Below, one piece after another: positions 1-5,605 of a stretch of DNA of 5,605 nt. Numbering within the stretch: the stretch's first letter is position 1; each line of letters opens with the position of its first letter. This DNA is from Methanothrix sp. GTDB lineage: Archaea; Halobacteriota; Methanosarcinia; Methanotrichales; Methanotrichaceae. The position numbers and the translations under genes were made by a program. The stretch spans positions 1 through 5,605 of the forward strand of contig JAJRAX010000242.1 in the NCBI GenBank assembly GCA_028679775.1, given 5' to 3'. Under the pieces are notes generated by a model. The model was not told the origin of the DNA, searched no databases, and saw nothing but the letters and a program-made list of their open reading frames with translations.

Positions 1-62
1 GGATCCTGAAATGCTTGGTCCGGATCACCTCACGCTTGTTCTTTGAAGGAGTGGGGGAATGA
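1..62 (+). other. Left edge: possible 3' end of an upstream gene plus leader of gene 1
   Basis: Two frames are open from the left edge. One reads DPEMLGPDHLTLVL and stops at the TGA at 44-46, leaving 12 bases before gene 1. The other reads ILKCLVRITSRLFFEGVGE and stops at the TGA at 60-62, which would overlap the gene 1 ATG as ATGA. The third frame stops at 7-9. Neither tail is recognisable and neither can be preferred. No TATA-like A/T-rich box is visible in these bases, so gene 1 is probably either transcribed from further upstream or part of an operon that began before the window. The window starts exactly with a BamHI site (GGATCC), which may be a cloning boundary or chance. Confidence 0.35.
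46..51 (+). promoter_or_regulatory. Ribosome binding site of gene 1
   Basis: AAGGAG lies here, with GGAG at 48-51 and seven bases between it and the ATG at 59. It pairs with the CCUCC core of the 16S rRNA 3' end. It decides the start: the only other candidate ATG (65, codon 3) would sit 13 bases away. An in-frame stop at 44-46 rules out any further upstream start. Confidence 0.65.
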
Positions 63-1435
63 AAATGAAACGAAAAAGAGCATTATGGAATGGTGAAGAG
101 ACTGACAATAATCAGTCAGAATTTTTGCATCGCACTGCCATTACGTTGACTATCGCCCTAACAATCTTTTCTGTATTTTTCTTTTCTGCAGCAGCACAGC
201 AAGATACTGCCGCGGGCTGGTTCCAAAAAGGACTGGATCTGGGCAGCAACGGGTCCTTTGAGGAATCGGCTCAGGCATTTGACCAGGCCATCAAGCATGA
301 CCCGAGAAACACCAGTTTCTGGCTCAGTATGGCTTTGATGCTGGAACTCACAGGAGACAGAGCCAAAGCAGAACCTGCCTACCAAGAGGCGCTGAACCTC
401 ACTGAAAATGAGCTTCAGAAGAATCCTCAGGATGGTGATGCCTGGTGGAATCGAGGGGTTGCCCTTGACTCTCTGGGCAGACAGGCTGAGGCTACGGAAG
501 CAAGAGAGAAGGCCGTATCAGCCTATAACCGGACGCTGGCCGGGAACCCGCAGGATGCTGAGACCTGGTTCCATATGGCAGAGCTATTGATCAGCCTGAA
601 CCAAAAGGATGAGGCGATCATAGCTTACGAAAAGTCCATAGAACTGAATTATAGCAAATCGGGAATCGCTGCCATAACCATCAGCAATATGCTGCAGGAT
701 ATGGGAAGATACGATGAAGCACTCTCAGCTTCTGATCGGGCACTTAATCTGACACCAGCCGCCAGTGTTCAGGATAGACTACTGATCCTTGAGTGCAGGG
801 GCATTCTTTTTGAAGAGGCCAGTAAGCCAAAGGAGGCCCTGCAGGCTTACGATCAATGCTTGCAGCTTGATCCTGATGGTAAACCCTGCTGGATGTACAA
901 AGCACGCGTATTGCACCACCTGCAGAGATATAATGAATCAATAGCGGCCTACGAGAAGGCCATCGAACTTGATCCAGATATGAGCAATGCATGGCTGGGA
1001 AAGGGAGATTCACTGAACGCATCTGGCAGAATGGGAGATGCCGTTTTGGCCTACCAGTCGGCTCTAAAGATCGTTGATCAGCAAATTCAGGACAATCCGG
1101 AGAATGCGATGGCCTGGGAAGGAAAGGGCCGGGCCCTGGAGAAGCTGGGTCGACTTGAAGAGGCCATTGAGGCTTTCAATAGATCCATAGAAGTTTCCGA
1201 ACCTGCCTTTGCCGCCTCATCGGCCTCTGAAGCAGCGTGGGTAGGAAAAGGCGACGTTCTGCGCGCGCAAGGCAAAAACGAAGAGGCTTTGGATGCCTAC
1301 CGGCAGGCCATCGAGCTTTATCCACTTGATCCGGACCCCTGGCAGGGCAAAGGCAAAGCACTTCATGCCCTGGGCAAGAGGATCGAGGGTGACTTTGCGC
1401 TGCAGTTAGCAGAGAAGCTGGGATACCGGGAGTGA
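59..1435 (+). CDS. Exported tetratricopeptide-repeat protein (gene 1)
   Basis: This 458-residue protein is almost all TPR and presumably acts as a protein-binding scaffold outside the cytoplasmic membrane; no enzymatic domain is visible. A basic start (KMKRKR), an unusually long and partly acidic stretch, and a hydrophobic segment (about residues 26-46, ending SAAA before QQ) form a signal peptide or an uncleaved anchor. About 11 helix-turn-helix units follow. Conserved Trp lies at 54, 88, 129, 170, 278, 312, 353, 394 and 428, with the TPR signature (W, K-G/A, L-G-R, E-A, A-Y/F, D/N-P). Spacings between Trp are 34 or 41. The last unit ends in a LGYRE cap shared with gene 2. Nine N-X-S/T sequons (for example N64, N84, N113, N157, N292, N374) lie after the hydrophobic segment. 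No C-terminal anchor or sorting signal is seen. The start is fixed by the ribosome site at 46-51. The fold is certain; the partner is unknown. Confidence 0.93.
   Translation: MKMKRKRALWNGEETDNNQSEFLHRTAITLTIALTIFSVFFFSAAAQQDTAAGWFQKGLDLGSNGSFEESAQAFDQAIKHDPRNTSFWLSMALMLELTGDRAKAEPAYQEALNLTENELQKNPQDGDAWWNRGVALDSLGRQAEATEAREKAVSAYNRTLAGNPQDAETWFHMAELLISLNQKDEAIIAYEKSIELNYSKSGIAAITISNMLQDMGRYDEALSASDRALNLTPAASVQDRLLILECRGILFEEASKPKEALQAYDQCLQLDPDGKPCWMYKARVLHHLQRYNESIAAYEKAIELDPDMSNAWLGKGDSLNASGRMGDAVLAYQSALKIVDQQIQDNPENAMAWEGKGRALEKLGRLEEAIEAFNRSIEVSEPAFAASSASEAAWVGKGDVLRAQGKNEEALDAYRQAIELYPLDPDPWQGKGKALHALGKRIEGDFALQLAEKLGYRE
218..565 (+). repeat. 34-41-41 TPR cassette, gene 1 copy A
   Basis: Residues 54-169 of gene 1 form three units with Trp at 54, 88, 129 and then 170, giving spacings of 34, 41 and 41. 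Both 41-residue units have a lengthened second helix ending in N-P-Q-D before the next Trp. The third unit (443-565) aligns without gaps to gene 2 3068-3190; I count 20 identities in 41, including a shared Arg (R149 here, R551 there) where TPRs normally have Tyr or Phe. This marks common descent of the whole cassette with the gene 2 copy at 2843-3190. Confidence 0.75.
890..1237 (+). repeat. 34-41-41 TPR cassette, gene 1 copy B
   Basis: Residues 278-393 of gene 1 have Trp at 278, 312 and 353, with the next at 394, again giving 34, 41 and 41. The first 41-residue unit has the long-helix form ending N-P-E-N. The second has the same length, but its extra residues are Ser/Ala-rich and include a Pro (around residues 380-391), so it looks like a linker rather than a helix extension. 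Equivalence to copy A is therefore less certain here. Confidence 0.55.
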
Positions 1436-1448
1436 CATTGTGGCCATT

Positions 1449-1456
1449 TTTATATA
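1449..1456 (+). promoter_or_regulatory. Archaeal-type TATA box in the gene 1 - gene 2 gap
   Basis: TTTATATA matches the archaeal box A consensus exactly and sits in the only AT-rich stretch of the window (1446-1462), within the 42-base gap after gene 1. Archaeal transcription normally starts about 25-27 bases downstream of the box centre, which here falls at about 1477-1480, on the gene 2 start codon itself. No purine-rich BRE is visible immediately upstream (TGGCCATT). The run of five T's at 1447-1451 could instead act as an oligo-T terminator for gene 1. A promoter is plausible but not secure. Confidence 0.4.
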
Positions 1457-1467
1457 TTTTAATGTGT

Positions 1468-1472
1468 GGTGA
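1468..1472 (+). promoter_or_regulatory. Ribosome binding site of gene 2
   Basis: GGTGA matches the GGTGAT part of the archaeal anti-16S sequence and is followed by five bases before the ATG at 1478. An in-frame TAA occupies 1475-1477, directly before the ATG, so no earlier start is possible, including the GTG codons at 1466 and 1469. Confidence 0.6.
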
Positions 1473-1477
1473 ATTAA

Positions 1478-3829
1478 ATGTCTGGAGTGGGGAAAAAGTC
1501 CTTAAAAACCAGGCCAGGGGCCAGGCTTTTCATCGGCCTTCTGGCGATGGCCATGCTCTGCATTTTCGCTCAAGCAGAGGAAGAAACGGCTCAGAGCTGG
1601 CTGAAAAAAGCATATGATCTCAGTGTAAATGGGTCCGACGAACAGGCCCTTGTTGCATACGAGAAAGCAATTCAGATCGACGGAAGAAATGGGCTCGCAT
1701 GGATAAACAAAGCCTATTCACTTACGAAGTTAAACCGCACACAAGAGGCTAATGATGCTTATCAAAGGGCTTTGGATATAGTTAATGATAGTATCGAGTC
1801 TGACCCGGAGAACTCAAGCTTATGGGCCTCCAAGGGATTGCTCTGCCACAATACTGGCAACCCAAAAGAGGCGGCAAATGCATTTGAAAGAGCAACCGAG
1901 ATCGATCCTAAAGATCTGATGTCCTGGATGATGTTGGGAGTCACTCTTTCAAGCGATCTGCATCGATATAATGAATCCATTCTGGCGTTTGACAACGCTC
2001 TCCAGATGAATCCCAATGATAAGCAGGTCATGGCCCTGAAGGCAGATGCTTTGAATGCCTCGGGCCGTCGGAGTGAAGCTTGTGATACTTATGCAGAGGC
2101 TGAAAAGCTGAGTTGCAGCAGCTCAGCTTCGCAGGGAGAGACAATAGAATATTGGCTGAAGAAAGCCAACGAGTTCAGGTATAGAGGCTCCTTTGAGGAA
2201 TCAGCCAAAGCCTATGATAAGGCACTGCAATTAGATCCTGGAAACGCATCTATCTGGCTCAACAAAGCTCTGGACCTTGGCACCATCGGCAGAGAGAACG
2301 AAAGCACTAGGGCTTACGAAACGGCCCTCCAGCTTACTGAGGATACGCTGAAGGCGAATCCCCGGGATGCAAGGGTATGGCACAGAAAAGGCCAGATCCT
2401 GAGCAATCTGGGACGAGATGAAGATGCTCTGCAGGCCTACGAGAATACTCTGAACGTCACCGACCAGATTCTGGTGAATGATGCGAAGAACGCGAGCGTG
2501 TTGCGGATGAAGGCCGAAGCGCTCATTACCCTGGACAGGTGGGACGAGAGCCTGCAGGCCCTTGAGAAGGTCATCGAGATCAATCCCGGGGACTATAATG
2601 CTCTTGGCCGAAAGGGAGAACTTCTGCAAATGATGGGGCGGTTCAATGAATCCCTGCAGGCTTTCGACCGGGCAATTGAATTGATACCGGCGAATGATAC
2701 TCTTGAGCTTGCAGCGCACTGGTCGGCCAAATATGAGGTTTTGCAGAGGGCAGGGCGTCTGGATGAAGCCATAGCGGTCCTGGATAAAGTGACAGAGCTT
2801 GATTCGCAGAATGCTCTGGCGCTGAATAATGCCCCGGAAAACTGGTATCGAAGGGGCATGGAGCTGGGAAATAACGGGTCTTATGAAGAAGCGATTAAAG
2901 CTTACGAAAAGTCCATCGAATTGAATCATTCTTTTATACCTGCCTGGAGCGCCAAAGGAGCTCTTCTGTTCCAAGTGGGCAGGAAGGACGAAGCGAGAAT
3001 TGCCTTTGAAAAGACCGTCGCTCTTTATAACGAGACATTGGGGAAAAATCCGCATGATGCCAACGCCTGGATAGAAAAAGGTGTAGCATTAACCTACCTG
3101 GGAAGGCAAGAGGAGTCAACCAGATCCCGCCAAAAGGCCCTGGAGATATTCAATCAGACCATAGCGAATAATCCCAAAAATGCCCAGGCATGGAGCGACA
3201 AGGCCTTCACTCTGGCCGGTATGGGCCGATACAATGAGTCCATCCAGGCTCTCGACATGGTCATAGAGCTGACCTCAAATTCCATATTGGTCATGGATGC
3301 CTGGAGAGGCAAAGCCGTGGCCTATGCCGAAGGCCTTAACGAGTTCAATAGATCCCTGGAAGCATGGGACAACGCCCTGGAGTTGATGCCTGCCAACGAC
3401 ACTGCAAATCGCTCGGTAACCTGGGGCTGCAAGGCCAAGACCTTTGAAATGGCGGGCAGGTTCGAAGAGGCAGCTATTGCCTACCAAAAGGTCGCAGATC
3501 TGAACTCCAATGATACCAATGCATGGATTGGCAAAGGCTTTGCTTTGAAGTCCCTGGGCTGCAACGCCGAGGCAGAGGCAGCTTTCGATAAAGCCATAAA
3601 CGTATCCTCAGATTCGGTTTACTGGCTTGCCTTATTCGGCAAGGGTGAAGTTCTTCTGGCCCAGAAGAAGTATGATGAGGCCGTCAAGGCCTACGACAAA
3701 GTCATAGAGCTTAATCCAGCTGATGCAAAGACCTGGAACGAAAAGGGCGTAGCTTTGCAGGCGCTCGGAAAGAATGCCGAAGCGGATGCGGCCTTTTCCA
3801 AAGCTAAAGAGCTGGGGTACCGGAAATGA
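1478..3829 (+). CDS. Secreted multi-TPR protein, 783 aa (gene 2)
   Basis: The N-terminus is a textbook Sec signal peptide: a basic region (residues 6-16), a hydrophobic core (17-30) and an AQA cleavage site before EEE near residue 34. The rest is about 20 TPR units. Conserved Trp lies at 41, 75, 116, 150, 226, 260, 301, 415, 456, 490, 531, 572, 609, 649, 683 and 753. Three blocks can be recognised, starting at W41, W226 and W456, each opening with W-x-x-K/R and a G-S-x-E turn. The first two blocks are closed by looser stretches (Ser-rich near 212-220; N/A-rich near 446-455). There are 22 N-X-S/T sequons in the mature part, which fits an exported glycoprotein. The C-terminus (A-D-A-A-F...LGYRK) matches the end of gene 1. 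There is no membrane anchor apart from the signal and no catalytic motif. It is likely co-expressed with gene 3 through the ATGA overlap. Its role is probably scaffolding; the ligand is unknown. Confidence 0.95.
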   Translation: MSGVGKKSLKTRPGARLFIGLLAMAMLCIFAQAEEETAQSWLKKAYDLSVNGSDEQALVAYEKAIQIDGRNGLAWINKAYSLTKLNRTQEANDAYQRALDIVNDSIESDPENSSLWASKGLLCHNTGNPKEAANAFERATEIDPKDLMSWMMLGVTLSSDLHRYNESILAFDNALQMNPNDKQVMALKADALNASGRRSEACDTYAEAEKLSCSSSASQGETIEYWLKKANEFRYRGSFEESAKAYDKALQLDPGNASIWLNKALDLGTIGRENESTRAYETALQLTEDTLKANPRDARVWHRKGQILSNLGRDEDALQAYENTLNVTDQILVNDAKNASVLRMKAEALITLDRWDESLQALEKVIEINPGDYNALGRKGELLQMMGRFNESLQAFDRAIELIPANDTLELAAHWSAKYEVLQRAGRLDEAIAVLDKVTELDSQNALALNNAPENWYRRGMELGNNGSYEEAIKAYEKSIELNHSFIPAWSAKGALLFQVGRKDEARIAFEKTVALYNETLGKNPHDANAWIEKGVALTYLGRQEESTRSRQKALEIFNQTIANNPKNAQAWSDKAFTLAGMGRYNESIQALDMVIELTSNSILVMDAWRGKAVAYAEGLNEFNRSLEAWDNALELMPANDTANRSVTWGCKAKTFEMAGRFEEAAIAYQKVADLNSNDTNAWIGKGFALKSLGCNAEAEAAFDKAINVSSDSVYWLALFGKGEVLLAQKKYDEAVKAYDKVIELNPADAKTWNEKGVALQALGKNAEADAAFSKAKELGYRK
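1598..1924 (+). repeat. Shortened TPR cassette (34-41-34), gene 2 block 1
   Basis: Residues 41-149 have Trp at 41, 75, 116 and then 150, giving 34, 41 and 34. The middle unit is the long-helix type, ending in D-P-E-N before W116. It resembles the 34-41-41 cassette with the second long unit either shortened or never lengthened. It opens block 1 directly after the signal peptide with the same N-G-S turn seen at the start of genes 1 and 3. Confidence 0.6.
2153..2500 (+). repeat. 34-41-41 TPR cassette, gene 2 block 2
   Basis: Residues 226-341 have Trp at 226, 260 and 301, and Leu342 in the next Trp position (spacings 34, 41, 41). The first long unit ends in N-P-R-D and the second in a degenerate N-D-A-K-N. 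The opening turn (G-S-F-E-E-S) matches gene 1 copy A even in the DNA: 2186-2205 and 251-270 differ at only 2 of 20 bases. Confidence 0.7.
2843..3190 (+). repeat. 34-41-41 TPR cassette, gene 2 block 3
   Basis: Residues 456-571 have Trp at 456, 490 and 531, with the next at 572 (34, 41, 41). Both long units end in N-P (NPHD, NPKN). It is collinear with gene 1 copy A unit by unit: N-G-S turn, then long unit, then long unit with L-G-R-Q and an Arg in the aromatic position. This is the best-matching cassette pair between the two genes. Confidence 0.75.
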
Positions 3830-5605
3830 CTCCAGCAGCTCTTTCTAAAGCTAATTGGGGACTGTGGATGAAATTCGGATTTGCTATCGTTCTATTAGCG
3901 GTAGCTCTGCTCTGCGTTTGTGCATTGGCGCAGGAGAACACTGAAAATGACTGGCATAAAAAGGCCATGGAGATGCATCTTAACGGATCTTATGAAGATG
4001 CCATCATCGCATACGATAAAGCCATTGAAATAGACCCTCAGAACTCAACCCTCTGGCGATCCAAAGCCATAGCGCTCAGAGATAGTGGAAGGTTTCCTGA
4101 GGCCATTGAGGCATACGGCAGGGCTGCTGAACTGAATCCGCAGGAGAAGGGTATCTGGAATATCCAGGGCTTTCTGCTTTCGGAGCTGGGCAGGTACAGC
4201 GAGGCTAATGAGGCGTATGATAAAGCGATTCTGGCAGATCCCGAGAGCGCCGGAGCCTGGGGAAGCAAAGCTGATGCTCTCGACAACATGGGCCGGCATG
4301 ACGAAGCAGTCAAAGCCTACGAGAAGTCCATCGAGATACAGAACAATTCTATTGACGCAAATCCCCAAGACTCCAATTCCTGGGCAGGCAAAGGCCACGC
4401 ACTCATGAAGATGGGCAGAAACGATGATGCCCTCAAAGCTTACGATAAGGCCATCGAGACAGCTTCATCCGCCCCACCTTTCATGGCAGAAACTGCGTTT
4501 GCAAAGGCCTGGGCTGGAAAGGGCAGCGTCCTTGACAGGATGGGTAAGCACGATGAAGCTTTGAAAGCTTTTGATAAAGCCCTGGAGTTCTCCCCGGATT
4601 ATTCTTTAGCGTTGCAGTGGAAGGGCGACACTCTCATGGATCGGGGCAAGTATGAGGATGCGCTCAAGGCCTACGAAAAAGCCATAGATATGGATCCAGC
4701 CGCCCCCAGGATCTGGTACTCAAAGGGGCTTGCTCTTTGGGCTTTGAACAACAGTCCCCAAGCAGATGCTGCATTTGCCAAGGCTACTGAGATGGGATAT
4801 GATGTATTGCTGCCTGCTGCAAAGGAGACGGGAAGCAGCCCGATTGTCACAAAGAGCTGGTATCAGAAAGGCCAGGAACAAGAAAGAATGGGGTCCTGGC
4901 AGGCTGCTGTTGATGCCTATGATCAGGCAATTAAACTGAATCCAGAATACAAAGATGCCTGGTGCGCCAAATGCAAGGCCCTGAGCAACGTGAATTTGGA
5001 GCTGAACGGCAAGGGACAGAACATAACTTTTGAAGATGCTATCAATGCCTGCAATAAAGCCATAGAGCTGGGGCCAAATGATGCAAGATCGTGGTCCAGT
5101 AAAGGCTTTGTCCTCTCTCAAGAAGCTATGCTTACTGGCAATGAGAGCAAGTTCAACGACTCCCTTATGGCATATGAAAAGGCTATCGAGTTTGCAGGTG
5201 CCGACCCGTCAGTTCTGGCCGAGGCCTGGCGGGGCAAAGGGGCCGTTCTATCCCAGATGAACCGGAATAACGAAGCACTGACGGCCCAGGAGAAGGCCAT
5301 CAATCTGAACGAGTCTGATGTCGAGGCCTGGATGGGCAAGGCTATGGCCCTCTCCGAGCTGGGACGGAATGAAGAGGCAGTACAATCTTTTGACAGAATC
5401 ATCGATCTCTATCCCAGCGAGGACAAGCGGATATTCGACTATCCCTATATCTGGTACTCCAAAGGCAGGGCCCTGGAGAAACTAGGACGTGACGAGGAAG
5501 CCGCTCATGCCTATAACAAGTCCATCGAAGATGTGGACACTATCATCGATTGGGTGGCTTCCGGTCGTGATTTCTACATGAATCTATCCGAGGCCTGGCA
5601 ATACA
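3826..5605 (+). CDS. Exported multi-TPR protein, 3' end beyond window (gene 3)
   Basis: The frame stays open from the ATG at 3826 to the right edge (593 codons, no stop). The ATG overlaps the gene 2 TGA as ATGA, suggesting translational coupling. An alternative ATG at 3868 (codon 15) would give a compact signal peptide (KFGFAIVLLAVALLCVCALA, then QEN). I kept 3826 because its 16-residue n-region equals that of gene 2 and an in-frame TAA at 3805-3807 bars anything earlier. Both starts have only a GGGG as possible ribosome site, seven bases upstream. Fourteen TPR units and part of another follow. Trp or its equivalent lies at 43, 77, 111, 145, 186, 229, 263 (Leu), 297, then 345, 379, 423, 468, 502, 543 and 591. 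A C-cap-like M-G-Y occurs at 323-325 in mid-protein. Sequons include N53, N73, N173, N399, N439, N444, N495 and N586. No enzymatic domain is seen; it is a scaffold-type protein with unknown partner. Confidence 0.92.
   Translation, partial: MTPAALSKANWGLWMKFGFAIVLLAVALLCVCALAQENTENDWHKKAMEMHLNGSYEDAIIAYDKAIEIDPQNSTLWRSKAIALRDSGRFPEAIEAYGRAAELNPQEKGIWNIQGFLLSELGRYSEANEAYDKAILADPESAGAWGSKADALDNMGRHDEAVKAYEKSIEIQNNSIDANPQDSNSWAGKGHALMKMGRNDDALKAYDKAIETASSAPPFMAETAFAKAWAGKGSVLDRMGKHDEALKAFDKALEFSPDYSLALQWKGDTLMDRGKYEDALKAYEKAIDMDPAAPRIWYSKGLALWALNNSPQADAAFAKATEMGYDVLLPAAKETGSSPIVTKSWYQKGQEQERMGSWQAAVDAYDQAIKLNPEYKDAWCAKCKALSNVNLELNGKGQNITFEDAINACNKAIELGPNDARSWSSKGFVLSQEAMLTGNESKFNDSLMAYEKAIEFAGADPSVLAEAWRGKGAVLSQMNRNNEALTAQEKAINLNESDVEAWMGKAMALSELGRNEEAVQSFDRIIDLYPSEDKRIFDYPYIWYSKGRALEKLGRDEEAAHAYNKSIEDVDTIIDWVASGRDFYMNLSEAWQY
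4759..4857 (+). other. Internal module junction in gene 3 (C-cap plus linker)
   Basis: Residues 312-325 (Q-A-D-A-A-F ... M-G-Y) match the extreme C-terminus of gene 2 (E-A-D-A-A-F ... L-G-Y), where that protein ends three residues after the Y's glycine partner. Here the chain instead continues through a non-TPR linker of about 18 residues (326-343, D-V-L-L-P-A-A-K-E-T-G-S-S-P) into a new unit at W345 that carries the G-S-W turn typical of module starts. The spacing W297 to W345 is 48 rather than 34. This marks gene 3 as two joined TPR modules. Confidence 0.6.

Noticed and set aside
1..6. GGATCC at the exact left edge as a biological signal
   Set aside because: It is a BamHI site and could reflect a cloned fragment end, but a single hexamer proves nothing biological.
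21..29. GGATCACCT resembling the 3' end of 16S rRNA
   Set aside because: Only nine bases match and the flanking sequence (TTGGTCC before, CACGC after) is not rRNA. Chance match.
1509..1526. GGCC-rich inverted repeat near the gene 2 start
   Set aside because: It offers only a four-base self-complementary stem within the coding sequence of the signal peptide n-region; too weak to call a regulatory hairpin.
2231..3055. Long minus-strand open frame (274 codons) opposite gene 2
   Set aside because: It lies entirely inside a strongly supported TPR gene. It is an antisense shadow of the repeated codon pattern, with no recognisable domain, and its start has no supporting ribosome site.
4045..4398. 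Minus-strand open frames opposite gene 3, including a 117-codon one
   Set aside because: The + strand frame here is clear TPR sequence with conserved Trp, L-G-R and A-Y positions. The antisense frames only mirror its periodicity.
59..5605. CRISPR-like array or simple tandem DNA repeat suggested by regular periodicity
   Set aside because: The period (102 or 123 bases) is that of 34- and 41-residue protein repeats, the DNA copies are diverged, and the frames stay open throughout.
59..5605. Sel1-like, PPR or HEAT repeats instead of TPR
   Set aside because: The 34-residue period with Trp at position 4, G/A at 8, an L-G-R turn, E-A at 19-20, A-Y/F and terminal D/N-P is canonical TPR. Sel1 and PPR signatures are absent.

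Overview
The window carries three consecutive genes on the + strand, and all three encode exported proteins built almost entirely of tetratricopeptide (TPR) repeats. The organism is most likely an archaeon, and by protein style a methanogen of the Methanosarcinales (Methanothrix/Methanosaeta-like). The evidence is: Shine-Dalgarno-type sites (a GGAG and a GGTGA, both fitting the archaeal 16S 3' end); an exact TTTATATA box in the only real intergenic gap; a very high density of N-X-S/T sequons in the exported parts; and Trp-rich TPR units ending in a 'LGY' C-terminal cap, which I associate from memory with methanogen TPR families. GC content looks close to 50%. The taxonomic call is inference; no rRNA, tRNA or marker gene is present.

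Layout. Bases 1-58 hold the possible 3' end of an unseen upstream gene and the ribosome binding site of gene 1. Gene 1 (59-1435, 458 aa) has an N-terminal hydrophobic export segment and about 11 TPR units. A 42-base AT-rich gap (1436-1477) holds a TATA-like element and a GGTGA ribosome binding site. Gene 2 (1478-3829, 783 aa) has a clear signal peptide and about 20 TPR units. Gene 3 starts at 3826, overlapping the gene 2 stop by four bases (ATGA), and runs off the right edge after 593 codons; it has a signal peptide and at least 14 TPR units. There is no RNA gene, mobile element, CRISPR array or convincing terminator, and coding sequence fills nearly the whole window.

How they fit together. 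The genes are paralogues. Each starts its mature part with the same kind of unit (W-x-x-K/R-G/A ... N-G-S-[FYD]-E). Genes 1 and 2 end in the same cap (LGYRE and LGYRK). Repeats come in two discrete lengths, 34 and 41 residues, measured between the conserved Trp positions. A higher-order 34-41-41 cassette (116 residues) occurs twice in gene 1 and twice in gene 2. Gene 3 carries a copy of the C-terminal cap in its middle, followed by a linker and a fresh N-terminal-type unit, as if two such proteins had been fused. The natural reading is an expanding cluster of co-transcribed, probably glycosylated, extracytoplasmic TPR scaffold proteins. Their binding partners cannot be told from the sequence.
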